This document shows, one piece after another, positions 15,247-28,571 of a DNA stretch of 64,000 bases. The stretch comes from Ophiosphaerella korrae (taxonomy: Eukaryota; Ascomycota; Dothideomycetes; Pleosporales; Phaeosphaeriaceae): assembly GCA_028456385.1 (NCBI GenBank), contig JALNQF010000116.1:1-64000 (forward strand), given 5' to 3'. A program made the position numbers and the translations under genes. The notes under the pieces were generated by a model. That model ran no database searches. It was not told the DNA's origin and worked only from the letters and a program-made list of their open reading frames with translations. The first letter of the stretch is position 1. Each line of letters opens with the position of its first letter.

Positions 15247-18200
15247 TATTACTAGGGTTAACTTCCTAATACCTAATAAGGTATTAGTAGATTATAAGTT
15301 AATAATAAAAGTTTGTATTATAATCTATAATAAGCTTATAATAATAGAAGATGTTTTACAACTATCTTAGTATTATCGCTTGTAGTTAATAATTAAATTA
15401 CTAATACTATCTTAATAATACGTATTATTACTAACTATATACCTATAGTATTTACCTAACTTTATAGCTTTATAGGTGCTAAGCTTTATAAAGTTATAAA
15501 GTCCTATAACTACTAGCTTTATAGCTTTATAAGTACTAAGCCTTATAAAGCTACGAAGTTATTACGTATCCTTATTATAGTTAGTTTCCTAATTAAGTTC
15601 CTTACCTTATAGGTTGTATATATTGTTATTATCTATAGTAGGGCTAATTAGTTTAAATTAGTTTTCTCTTGTTACTACTATAACACTATTCTCCTCTTTA
15701 GGTAGGTTCTTATTTCTCTACCCTAAGCCTAAAGTTATTAGTCTAGTTTCTTTGTTTATTTCTAGTTCTTTATCGTTCTCTATACCTTGTTATTCTTAGC
15801 GCAACAAAGTATTACTCGCTAATTAGGTTACTTAAAATAGTATTTAGATGTTTCCTTATTCTCGTTATAATAGTCTAGGATTAGTTTATCTTATATCCTT
15901 AAAGGATAGTAAGGCTTATAGTAAGTGTATTTATACTAATATTTAGTATTGTTATACTCTTTCTAGTGTTTTACTTACTAAGTATAAGTACTTAATTATA
16001 ACTAGGTTTCTTAGTTCTAAATTGTATAGGGCGAGCTATTAATAAGGCTTAAGTAAAACTATTATTATAGCTAGCTAATACTAAGTAGGCTTAGTATAAC
16101 CTAATCTCTAAGACTACTTATAAGATAGTAGAACTTTAGGCTTATACTAACTACTTACGTAAGCTAATAGCTTATAATAACGCTAAGTTGTCTAAATAGT
16201 CTTGTATCTTAGAAGCTAAGATAGACCTTAAGGACGCTATAGAGGCTACTCTAGCTCTTGTTATATTAAGTGTTCCTATCTCTTCTCTACTTATTAGTAA
16301 TAACGTAGGCTTTCTTAGCTTGCTACAAGGCACTCTAGAGGGTTTTAACTTTAGAACTCCTTTAGTTTCTTAGAGTAGTTAAGGTTATCTTCTAGTTTCT
16401 ATGTTTTTTCCTATAGTTACCCTTTTTTATCTATACCTATCTATTCTACTAGGTAGTAGTTTCTACTATTATAGAATTAATATACTAAGATTTTCTTAAC
16501 TTTCTATTCTTCCTATTCTCTATATATATCTACTTCTTATAGTACTATCTTAAGTAGTACTATATAAAAGGTTAGGTATATCCTTATCTTATTTAGTAGC
16601 TTTAGTTTAAATATAACTAGCGTAACTTCTTTCTTAATTTTATATAGTCTTATCTTAACGTAGTCTAGTTTAGAGTTTAGTTGTTTACTCTTAATATTTT
16701 TCTATACTAACTATACTTTTTCTCTCTTTCTAAATTAAGGTCTCTATTTATACTTTCTATTATAGTACTTAGCTATTTAATTGTATAGGAATTCTACGTC
16801 CTATCTTAATTAATTATATATGTTTTTAAGTCTATTAGTAAAGTTTTCTCTTCTTAGAGACTAAAATACTTTTAGTTTTAGTATTTTGTATACGTTAGGG
16901 TTAAATCTATAGTTTACAAAAAAAAGTAATACTCTTATTACTATATTCTTTACACTATTATATACTAACTATACTATAGGTAGTAACTATACCTAATTAT
17001 TCTAGTTGTAGTTAAGGTAGTATCTTAAATATTATTCTACTATCTAATTTATTTGTTCTAACTATCTGTCTATCTATAGGTAATATATAGTAGATATTAC
17101 GTATTTAACTCCTAATTATACTATTATTGTTCTCTATAGTTTTAATATAAATCTTACGTCTCTATCTATAATAATCTTATCTAGTAGTCTATATTAACTA
17201 ATTATAGTTCCTAGAACCTAGTATATAGTAACTTCTATCTTACTTTTCTCTTTATATAGTCTATAGTATAAGTACTTTTTAAGTTTATCTACTATTGTTA
17301 AGATTCTATTATACTTAACTCCTAATATTAGGTCTTTTAACTTAGGTAGTTTTGTAATAAAATCTATTGTTATTATTCTCTAAAGTTACTTTAGTACTTT
17401 AACTAGTTGTAGTATTCTATATAGTACGTATTTATTATATTTATTTCTATAATATTCTATATAGTCTTGTAGTACTTCTTCTACTAGTTATCTTACTCTT
17501 AGGATATAGTAGTCTTATAGAAGTCTATTTAGTATTTTTTTAATTCCTTAGTATCTATATACTAGTAGCTTATAGAATCGTTATATAAATTCTCTCTAGA
17601 TTTTTCCTAGAATATATATTCTTCTATAGGCTTATATAAATCCTTCTTAGATTTCTAGTTTCTTTATTTTTTTAGATACTTCTTGCGTTATTTTCTAAAT
17701 CTATTTATCTAGCTTACTACTTGTTCTTTTAAGTATAGTAGCTATTTTAGGTATATTTAGGACTAAGTGTCCTTTATTATTCTTAACTAGAACTATACTA
17801 GTTGCGTTTATTTCTTCTTATAAGTCTAGTCTTCTACTAAAGGTATCTATAAATTAGTTATCTTTCCTTTTTATATATATAATTTCTAGGTTAAATATTA
17901 ATAGGAACTCCTACTATCTTATATATTATTAAGATAGTTCTTTATTTATTATAAATCTTATAAGATTCTTATAGTCTATATAAACCTTTATTTTATACTT
18001 TACTTCTTATAGGTATACTCTCTATTATTTAAATACTTTATAGATTGCTAGTATTTCTTTGTTATAGATTAGGTAGTTAAGCTCTACTAGCTTTATTTTC
18101 TTAGAGAAGTATTTAACTAAGTATTTTTATTTAGTCCTTAGATCTTCTTATATTAATGCTATTCTATAGACAAAGTTAGATGCGTCTATTTTTACTATTA

Positions 18201-21200
18201 CTAGTAGGTCTAGGTTATAAATTCTAATAACTAGGTTTTCTATAAACTTCTTCTTAATCTTATTAAATACTTTATCGCATTCCTTTATCTATTTAAATAG
18301 CGTATCTTTTTTTATAAGTCTTGTTATTAGTTCTATATCTTTAGACTATCTTACTATTAACTTTCTATAGAAGTTTACTAACCTATAGAATTGTTGTACT
18401 TCTTTTAAGTTCTTAGGTGTTAGCTATTTATTAATTAACTTAATTTTTCTTAAGTTAATCTTAATCTTTCCTAGTTCTATAATAAATCTAAGGAAGTCTG
18501 TTTCTTTTATATAGAACTCGCATTTTCTTATTTTAAGGAATAATTTATTTTCTACTAGTTTTTCTAGTACTTTGTATATATACTATACGTGTTCTTCTTC
18601 TATTTCTAAGAATATAAGGATGTTGTCTAAGTATATAAATATAAATACGTCTAAGTATTCTCTTAGTACTATATTAATTCTTTCTTAGAATACTACTAGT
18701 GCATTTATTAATCTAAAGGGTATAACTAAGTATTTATATAGTCTCTATTGTGTTTAGAATACTATTTTCTATTTATTACCTTTTTTAATTCTAATTTAGT
18801 AGTAGGCGTTCTAGATATCTAGCTTTATAAAGATCTTTACTTTATATAGCTTAGGTTATATTTTGTCTATTTATAGTAAGGGATATTAGTTTTTATTTAT
18901 AACTACGTTAGTTTTCCTAAAGTCTACGTAAGGTCTCTTATTACTTATTCTCTTTTTATCTATAAATATAAGTCTATATACTACTAAGAATTTAGATTCT
19001 TTTATCTATCCTTTTTTTATTGCGTTCTATATAAATACTTGCTTAATTTTAGATTCTTCTTCTATTTTTTAGTAGACTAGGCTCTATCTTACGTTCTTTC
19101 CTTCTTCTATTTCTATTACTAAGTCCTATAATTAATATTTTAGAAGGTATTCTTTAGGTTCTATAAGCTACTTTTCCTATTTCTTGTATTCTTTAGAGAA
19201 TTCTCCTTTATATATATTAATGTTAGCTTTTAGTCTTTCTATTCTATAGTAGTTAATTTTTCCTATTCTCTAATTACTATATAGGTTAGTTATCTATAAC
19301 TATAGTATTCCTAGTATTATATCTTGTTTGTTATTAATTGTTGTTATATCTATAACTATATTCTTAATTGTTATTCTTTCTAGTTCTAGTATAGAGGGAA
19401 CTATTTCGAACCTAATAGGTTCCTAGAATAGTTTTCCTTTAATTGTGCTTAGTTATCGAGGGTATTTCTTTATTATATACTATATTCCTTGTATTTCTAT
19501 AAACTTCCTTAATATAAAGTTTCTTGTAGCTCTACTATTAATTATTAATTGTACTCTCTTTCCTTAATATATACCTATCTTTGTAATATATAGGCCTCTT
19601 ATACCTTTTAGCCTTTCTTGCTTAGGTATTTTTATAAATTATCTATCTTTCTAAGGCTATAGCCTTACTTTAAGTTTATATTCCTTGTATTTTAGATATT
19701 TATTGTATTTATATTTATACTATAGTCTTCCTAGGACGTATTTTTTAGATAGTTTTAGTCTAGGCCTTATTACTACGTAACCTTTTTTAGGTATAATTTC
19801 TTATCCTTAGATATCTTCTACTAGAATTACTCTTGTATAGTTATAGCCTTTTCTTCTTATAGGCTATACTTTATTATTTACTTTAAGGTTTCTATATATT
19901 ATATAATTCTTTTCTAGGTATAATATCTATAATACTTTAAAGTATACTAGATGTTTTAGATCTATTATTTTGTTATCCCCTTCCTAGTATTAATCTTTTC
20001 TAGGTGTATCTATTATTAGGATATAGTATACTATTAGTATTCTTAGTGTATAGGCTTTATTAATCTATCGCGTCTTCTTTATAAGGTACTACTATTCTTT
20101 CTATATAGGTATACTTTTTACTATAACTATATATTACTTTATCTATTCTTAAAATAGTATAAACTTTATTTCTTTAGAATTACGTTCTTTCTAGTCTTTG
20201 TACGCTTCCTCTATACTTATAACTAGTAAGTATTTCTAAATAAACTTCTATTCTTTATTTTATTCCTCTATATCTATTATTATATAGCTATTATAACTAT
20301 ATATATCTAGTTAGGTATACTTTATACTTCTTATACTAATCTATCTTTTACTTTCTTATAGTCTTTTAGAAGAAGCTATAGTAGTCTTTTTATCTAGTGC
20401 TAGTCTTTTATCCTAGATTAATAGGGTCTAGAGCTCTTCCCCTTCTAAGTCTTCTATTAGTAGGTCTATTATATATACTATTTCTTCTAGCTATACTTTT
20501 ATTCTTCTTTTTATTACTACTACTCTATTTCTTTATTATAAGAAGTATCTTACTTCTTACTTACTAGAAAAGTATATATAGTAGTCGTTCTTATAATAAA
20601 AGGTCTAATAGAGTATTACATATTATATTTCTTTACTCCTAGCTACTTTTTCTTAAGGTTTAGCCTATACTTATAGTATTTCTTTCTTCTTTTTTAGTTA
20701 TTTTTAACTAAGTTTCCTTATCTTTCTTATAGTCCTTACTTCTATAGTCCTTTATAAAGTATCTTAGTTTTTTATATTTATAATATACTATATCTTTTTT
20801 CTTTTGTAATTAGTAGTCTTTTACGTAGTAGCTTTTCTTACTATAGTTAAAATACGTAAAGTCTTTATTCTTCCTTTTCTTTCTATCCTTGTTTGCGTTA
20901 AGGATTATAGGGTCTCTAGTATCTTAGTTTCTAGTTTAGTTACTATATTTGTTCTTTTTCTATTCTTAAAGGTTATTATTAATTTAGATTACCTATTACT
21001 TTAAAGCTTCTAGTGTCCTAGGTTTCTCTATATATATTATTTTGTATTAAATTTTTACGTTAAGTCCTTGTTTAAATTGTAATATAAGGGCTAATTTATT
21101 CTATTCTATATTCTAGCTTAGTTATTTAAATTGTAATATATATTCTAGAATACTTTTACTTTGTGTAAGTCTCTTAAGTCTCTCTTTAGCTTATTAGGTA

Positions 21201-22258
21201 ATATCTATATCTTTAAATACTACTCTTATTCGTTTAGTAAAGTATTTATAACTTCTAAAAATAGCTCTAGTTTTATCTTTCTAGGTTATTAGCGAGTACG
21301 TTGTATAGTCTATCTAGTAAGGCTTGTACTATCTTATTACGTCTTCCTTAAGGTGTAGTCTAATATATATTACCTTTTTTTCTTCTATATCAAAGTATAG
21401 TACTTATATATCTATCTAGAGTTATACTAATACTATAAAGAGCCTTAGTTTTTCCCTTATTCTATTAAACTTCTTAAAGACAGGTATCTTTAGTAGTTTC
21501 TTTGTTGCACTTATTTCTAATCGTTAAGTAATTAGTTCTATCTAGTTCTATCCTTTAATAATAGCTTTAATTTATACTTTATTCTACTTTAAGTAGTCTT
21601 GTAGTTCCTTATTCTACGTTTCTAGGGCTTTAATTACTATTTTTATATCTTCTTTATTATTAATTAGTTTGTTTATATAATCCTTAATTATCTCCTATAT
21701 AGTACTATCTAACTTATAACTACTCCTAAGGGCTTTACTTGTTAAACTTTCTACTATTATATTAGCTAGACTATACGCTACTTACGCTTTACTTCTTATA
21801 ATAACTAAATTAGTAAGGTGTAATAGGCTTACTAGGGTTAACTTCCTAGTAGCCTAAAAGGTATTAGTAGATTAAGAGGTAATAATAAAAGCTTATATTA
21901 TAATCTATAATATACTATAAATAATAGAAGATGTTTTACAACTATCTTATAATATCGCTTGTAGTTAATAATTAAATTACTAATACTATCTTAATAATAG
22001 GTATTACTACTAACTATATACTTATATTCCTTAGCTAGCTTTGTGCTTCGCGTTTACTAAGATCGCGAATTATAAATTTATTACGTGTCTAGCTTTATAC
22101 TTTATATTTACTAAGATCGCGAATTGTAAATTTATTACGTGTCTCTATTATAGTTAGCTTCCTAGTTAAGTTTGTTACTCTATAGGTTATACGCGCTTTT
22201 ATTATCTATAGTAGGGCTAACTAGTTTAAATTAGTCTTCTACTATTATAGCTGTAATA
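15247..22258 (-). mobile_element. Ty3/Gypsy family A, copy 2 (RIP-dead)
   Basis: About 7.0 kb with LTRs at about 15,247-15,685 and 21,829-22,258. In minus orientation it shows the gag zinc-knuckle region (about 20,755-20,870, cysteines largely changed to tyrosine) and reverse transcriptase (about 18,450-18,900). Its catalytic box reads YLDN-ILIF at about 18,618-18,640 instead of YLDD. It is less mutated than copy 1, and many stretches of pol are still alignable by eye with the copy at 52.4 kb. Stops in all frames show that it is inactive. Confidence 0.85.
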
Positions 22259-22261
22259 TCT

Positions 22262-24990
22262 TTCTTTTATTAAGATATAATATATTACTTGTATTTTTAG
22301 TATATAGACTTTATTAATCTATTTTATTTTCTTTAAAAGATATTTTTATTCTTACTATTTTAGTTTTCTCTTTAGTAGTACTATATATTATTCTCTCTAT
22401 TATTTAAATAATATAGTCTTTATATTTATTTAGTTATATATTTTCTATTCTTTATATACTTTCTATATATTTATAACTAGTAAATATTTCTTAATAAACT
22501 ACTATTATAAGTCTAGTTCCTTTATACTTAATATAGATATTATATAGTTTTTATAGCTTATATTATTTAATAAAGTATACTTTATACTTTTTATTTTATT
22601 TAATTCTTTATTACTTTTTATCTTCTAAGAAGTAATTAATTTTCTAATACTTTTTACTTCTTTAGTAGTAAATAATTATAATAGGGTTAAGAGTTCTTTT
22701 CTTTATAAGTTTCCTATTAGTAACTTTCTTTCTTTCTTTAACTTTTTAAGCTAATTCTAAGTTATTTCTTTTATTACTATTACTCTCTATTTTTCTTATA
22801 AAAACTATTTTACTTTTTATTTACTTAAAAAGTATATATAGTAGTTATTATAATTATAAAAAGCCTAATTAAGTATTATATACTATATTTTTCTATTTAC
22901 TACTAGTTTTAGTACTTTCTTTTTCTCTTTAGTTATCTTTATATTAAATATATTATATTATTAGATATATAATACGTAATTATATATATAATTAGATACG
23001 CGATAGTATATATATAAAGAGGCGTAATAGATTCTAGGTATACTTAGAATCTATTAATTAGCTCGCTTAAGCTAGTAGAGTAATCTAATTAGCTTAGCGT
23101 ATAAGTATAATAATTACTAAGCTACTATCTTTACTATAGCTAAAAAGATTATAGCTTTAACCTTTCTAAATAAAAGAATTAAAGAAAGGATCTTATATAT
23201 AAAGAGATTAACTACGTTAGTATAACTAATATAATAAAGAAATTAGTACCTTAATAGAAAAAGTATTAAGGATTTAGCTTACTACTATTTTAAAAGACCT
23301 AGCTAAGACTACTATATTATAAATATATAGATAGAGCGTAGGGCTAGAGATAAATAAAGATAGATTAATTAATTAACTCTTTTCTTACTTAAGTTTATAT
23401 CTATTAATTTTATAACTATTAAATCTAAAACTTTAACTAAGCTTCTTTTACTAGTTTCTTACTTTAATTGTTTTTTATAAAGTATCTTAGTTTCTTATAT
23501 TTATAATATATAATATCTTTTTTTTAAATCTTTAGTATTTTTTTATATAGTAGCCTTTTTTATTATAGTTAAAGTATTTAAAGTCTTTATATTTATTTTT
23601 ACTATCTTTATTAGTATCTAGAATTATTAGGTCTTTACTATTATAGCTACCTAGTAGTCTTCTAAACTTATATATTCTATATTCTTAAAGGTTATTATTA
23701 ACTTATATTACCTAAGCTTTTAGAGCTTCTAATATTCTTAGTTTCTCTATCTATATTAATATATATTAGATACTTAACTTTAATCTTTATTTAAACTTTA
23801 ATATTAAAAATACCTTTTTTATTCTATATTTTATTATAGTTATTTAAATTATAAAACGTATTCTATAACGCTTTTATATTACTTTAGTTTTTTAAGTATC
23901 TTTTTAACTTATTAAATAATATTAATATTACTAAATACTACGTTTATTTATTTAGTAAAGTAATTATAACCTTTAGAGATAGATATAGTTTTATCTTTTT
24001 TTATACCTAGTATATATATTTAATAGTTTATCTAGAAAAGTTTAAACTATTTTATAATATTATCTTTAAAATATATTTATATATATATAACTCTTTTTTC
24101 TTTTATTTTAAAGTAAAGTACTTATATATTTAAGTAGAGTAGTATAGCTACTAAGAAAAGTATTTACTTCTTTTTAGTTCTATTAAACTTCTTAAGTTTA
24201 AGTAGTTTAAGTAGCTTCTTTATTATACTTAATTTTAAATATTTAGTAATTTATTCTATCTTATTTTATCTAGATATAATAGCTTTTATCTAAGTTTTAT
24301 TTTACTAAATATAGTCTTTAAGCTTTTTATTTTATTTAATTAGAGCGTTATTTATACTCTATATACTTTCTTTTTTAGTTATTAAGTTATTAAAAGTTTA
24401 CTTAACTATACTCTAGTTAGTATTATCTAATATATAAGTACTTAGAAGTAATTTACTTACTTTTATAGATATTCTTTCTACTATCTTATTAGCTTAGACT
24501 ATATACTACTTTCGCTTTACTTTCTATAATATCCTAATTAGTAAAGTATAATAAGGCTCTAAGTTATTAACTACTTAAAGCTTTATAGAGAGTATATAAG
24601 TAGATTATAAAATAATAACTAAGGTATATATTATAATTATATAATAAACTATAAATAATAAATAATTCTTAATAGAAGATATTAAAGTATTATTACTCTT
24701 AGTTAGAGATTAGATTACTAATACTATCCTATTAATATATATTACTACTAACTATATACCTAGTCTTTTCTATATACTTTATTACTTTATTATTCTAAGT
24801 TTATTTTATAAAGTTATAAACCTAGCTTTATAGCTTTATATTTACTAAGATTATAAAGTTATAAAGTTATTACGTATCTTAGTTATAATTAACTTCTTAA
24901 TTAAGCTTATTATCTTATAAGTTATATATATTATTATCTTCTATTATAGATCTAATTAGTTCTATCTAGTTTTTTTCTATTATAGCTATA
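22262..24990 (-). mobile_element. Gypsy family A, 5' half (copy 5)
   Basis: The 5' LTR lies at about 24,563-24,990 and is followed, in minus orientation, by the leader and gag region of family A, as judged by similarity to 57.2-59.1 kb. It breaks off at the upper edge of copy 2. A foreign segment of about 490 bp (about 22,948-23,440) splits the gag region. Heavily RIP-mutated. Confidence 0.6.
22948..23440. mobile_element. Insertion within a Gypsy A gag region
   Basis: Sequence on both sides matches the continuous gag region of the 52.4-kb copy, so this block of about 490 bp is an insertion. Its first 150 bases are similar, in reverse complement, to 14,020-14,140, and include the AGATTCTAGGTATAC palindrome. 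This fits a small DNA transposon or MITE. I see no usable reading frame and no clear target duplication. Confidence 0.4.
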
Positions 24991-26031
24991 TTAGTATTAT
25001 TATAAGTTACTACTACTTTATTTTATTATAGCTACTATATTATATATTCTACTATAGCTATTTTATTTACTAGTAGAAATACCTATTAAAGCTTATCTTT
25101 AAATTTAATCTATTCTTTAAATATCTTATAATAGTTAGTATTATTATTATTATTATATTTCTTAAAGTATAGTATAACTTATTTCTTTACTTTACCCCTT
25201 ATATAAAATAATATAAGTATAGCTTTATTTTTATCTTTAACTTAGTCTACTTTAAAAAAGAAATTAAGTTATAAGATTTATAGCTTAAGCTTATTTTATT
25301 CTTTATAGTAGAGGTCTAGCTTAATAACTTTCGAAGTAGTAGTATAGGTTTATAAGGATAATATACTACTAAGCTAATCTAGAAAAAAAGAAGCTAATAG
25401 CTAGTTAAGCTATTATAGTAGTATATAATATATATACTAGTTATTATTATTTAAACTTTTTTAAACTTACTTAAAGTTATACTAAGTTATATATAAGGGA
25501 ATATACTAGCTAATAAAGCTAGTAATACTAGTTACTTAGCTTAGTAGAGCTTGTTAATCGCGCTAAGTATACTCTAATAGCTCTCTACTCTAGACTCTTT
25601 ATAAAGTTAGTTTTATATACTAGTTATCTATATTTATTAATATATTAAAACCTTTAAACTAAGTAAACGTAATAAGAGTAAGTAAGCTTCTATAAAATAG
25701 GTAAGATTAATAAATAGGTTAGTTACGTAGCTTAATTAATAGTAGGCTCTATATTAGAGTATTATAAAGTATATAAGTATTAATTAGTAGATAAAAATCT
25801 AATTAAAGTATTAGTTATAATACTCTATTTAAATAAGAGTATAAAGAAGAGATTAAATATAATAGTCTATAGAGGTCTATTAACGTTCCTATATAATTAC
25901 TATCTAGTACTCTATATAGAGCGCTCTACTTAAAGCGCTCTACTTAGAGTAGTTACGTGTTCTACTTTACTATATCGCCTAGCCTAATTGCATTTAATAT
26001 AATAGCTCTTGTATTACTTAGTATTGTAATA
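24991..26031 (-). mobile_element. Ty3/Gypsy family B fragment with LTR
   Basis: The LTR at about 25,643-26,031 matches those at 51,896-52,366 and 63,514-63,943. The sequence below it (25.0-25.64 kb) matches the leader/gag side of family B at 63.09-63.46 kb. The LTR holds a short version of the AGAGCGCTCTA-type repeat that is expanded in the other family B LTRs. The rest of the element is missing. Confidence 0.6.
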
Positions 26032-26033
26032 AC

Positions 26034-26242
26034 TACTAGTATCTAAGAGAAAATAATACTTGTTTTACTCTTTTTGTAAGTATAGAGCTTTTTATACGCT
26101 AGTATAGTATATCTACTCTAGTTTAGACTATAACTATATAACGTTATAATTTCTAGTGTATTAGCCTTGTCTCTAACTCGTACTAGAGTTTATAAGAGTC
26201 TAAGTATTCTAAGAACCTTTATTATATAGCTACTTTCTAACA
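26034..26242 (+). repeat. Probable Copia LTR
   Basis: About 209 bp repeated at 13.10-13.31 kb beside the Copia RNase H relic. It ends in TTTCTAACA, close to the CCAACA end usual for Copia LTRs. It lies directly next to the family B LTR. It may be a solo LTR. Confidence 0.5.
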
Positions 26243-28571
26243 AGTAGTAAATATACAATTAGTAGCACTTAAAGTAGAAAACAAAAGACCTTATAGTTAA
26301 CTAAAAGCTCTTAAGCTTTAGTAGCTATAAAAGAAAGTTTATATAGACCTAAATTAACACTTTATAGATTTAGAAATAATTAGAGTAGCTATATAAGCTT
26401 CTACTCTTTTAGAGTTATAAAACGATAGTAAAGTAGTAAAGAGAGTAGTAACTAAAGTAGTAGCTAGAACTCTTTAGCCTATATGTATAGAGTAGTAATT
26501 ATAACTAGGTTAAGCGAATAAACACGATTTTTAGATAGGTAGCCGATTTCTAAGGGGTAGCTCGAAACCCTAGGTAGCTCGGAACCCTATTAGCTAGCTT
26601 AACCTAACCCCGATCTATTTACTAGCTTAGCTATAGTAACTGTCTATAGTAGAGATAGTAATCCCTTACCTTAGGAATAGTTCTTTCTAATATATATTTT
26701 AAAGTTATAAATTAGCGCTATTATAAAAGTAGATATAAATCGCTGTTAAATAAAGGAATAAAGTAATTACTTCCTACTATCTTTTCTCTTTCTTAACCTA
26801 TCTCCTAGATATACAAACTATTAAGCGCAATATATCTACTTAACTTAATACTACCTTAATCGCTTGTCTCTCTCTACACGACCCTACCTACTTTACTATC
26901 CTATACCCCTAAACCTTTTACTACTTACTACTTCTTATAGTACTAGAATATCCTTACTAGCTCTAAGGTACTAGAACTAGGATATAGGTAGAGTAACTAT
27001 ACTATTATCCTCGCCTCTACTATAGGCGATTAGGGGAGCGTAGTAGTAGTTAATTTAGCTAAATTAGATTATAGTGCGTCCTTGCTCGCTTTTCTATACT
27101 AGCTACCTATCTTCTAGTAGTATAAGTAGGAAGTAGTAGACTAATTTTAATACTCTTTTAGGTGCCCTATATACCCTTAGCTAAGTATAGTATAATATCT
27201 TATAAGGCCTATTAGGAAGGTAGATTACTTAGGGTCTAACAATCTCTACTAGACTATCTCTCTTCCCTCTCTTCTACTTTGTTGCTACCTACTAACGTAA
27301 GTAGGGCCTTTAACGTAATAGTACTCGCCTATTACCTATAGTATTTCTCTTCTTCTTTACTTATCCTTTCTACTTTTTGCGCCCTTAAGTAGTATAGTAA
27401 GCGTCTTCTCTTTGCTAAGTAGTTGTTAGTAGTAACGCACTCCTCTACTTAGCCCTACGTACTAGCTACGCTTACCTAGGTAGCGCTTAAGTGCCGTAAG
27501 CCCTAGAGTAACTCTAATATCTATATAGTTCTAGGGCCAAAGCGGCTTACTAAGCTAGCCCTAGCTACTAGGTAGTAGCTAGAGAGTAAGACGCGCGTGT
27601 AAGGTAGGGAGGGGCTATTAGATAGATAGTAAGAAGTCTCTACTTACCTTTCCTTAGATTTCGAAAAGGAAGTAGAGGAGTAGGTAAGTAATAAGCAGGA
27701 ACAGGAAGTAGTTCTTGCGTTACGAGATGCGTGTAAGGCGAGCCTAGAGGGTGTATAGGGGGGTTGGAAAGGAGTTAGGGCGATAGATATTTAGGCTACT
27801 AGTTTTATCTAATCTAGCGAGCTAAGCGTGTCGTAACGCGCTTTTTGAAGATCTATCTCTAAGCCTACTCTACGATAGCCTAGTGCTATACTTTACTAAT
27901 TTAGTGTATTCTTAGTAATTATGCGTTAGCTAGGTGCTCTAGCCAGCTTATACACTTATACTAACCCAGCCGGTTAGTCTTAGCTACTGCTGCCTCTATA
28001 ACCTTTGCCTCCTTTTCTACTAACTACTTTGTCGCTTTCTAGCCTACTATTAGCCCTTCTACATTTTAGTAGCTAGGGCAGCAGTTAGCGCCGTGCTCTT
28101 GCTGCTGCTACTACTACTGCTGCTGCTAGTGCTGGTGCTAGTACTAATGCCAGCATCGTCGCTAGTCTCGCACACGATAAAGTAGCGCTGCAGGCTACTA
28201 TTACAGAAGAATATCTGTACTTTAAGGCTCTAGTAAGGCAAATCACCTTTTTTCTACGTGATCCTATATTCTTAATTGTAGTTCTTCTACAGCTAGCTCT
28301 TGCTCAGTGTCGTGAAGGTGCAGCTGCTTAAAACGCAGTACTAGATCCCTCCTAAAATCTTACCTAGCTTCTTAATATCTGAGCCGATTAGAAGGGGTAA
28401 TTTTATAGGCTGCAGTGCAGCTATCTCCCCGGGTAGAGCTGTAGTCGTCAGACTAGAATATAGGTGGAAGGGTCGGAATTATTAACTACTAAACCGAAAA
28501 AGGTATAATAGTTTAGCGCCTCTTGCTACTAGTATCTTTATTACTACCTCGCAGCCTCCCTCTAAAGCCGC
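26243..28571. other. Transition zone, partly RIP-mutated
   Basis: Base composition rises from very AT-rich to that of the gene island. CA and TG, nearly absent to the left, reappear step by step. A Ser/Ala-type triplet run lies at about 28,085-28,165. On the plus strand, one frame from about 27,560 to 27,960 reads as plausible protein between stops, each of which could come from a Gln or Arg codon by one C to T change, but that is true of any stop, so I do not call a gene. After the stop of the ankyrin gene, its frame continues into a recognisable sixth ankyrin unit to about 28,510. Confidence 0.5.

Noticed and set aside
26595..26615. CCTAACCCC-like sequence as a telomere or internal telomeric repeat
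   Set aside because: Only one partial unit is present; a telomeric array would have many TTAGGG or CCCTAA units.
28085..28165. Triplet run as a functional microsatellite or polyserine protein
   Set aside because: Impure, short and in partly RIP-mutated DNA, with stops soon after in the relevant frames.
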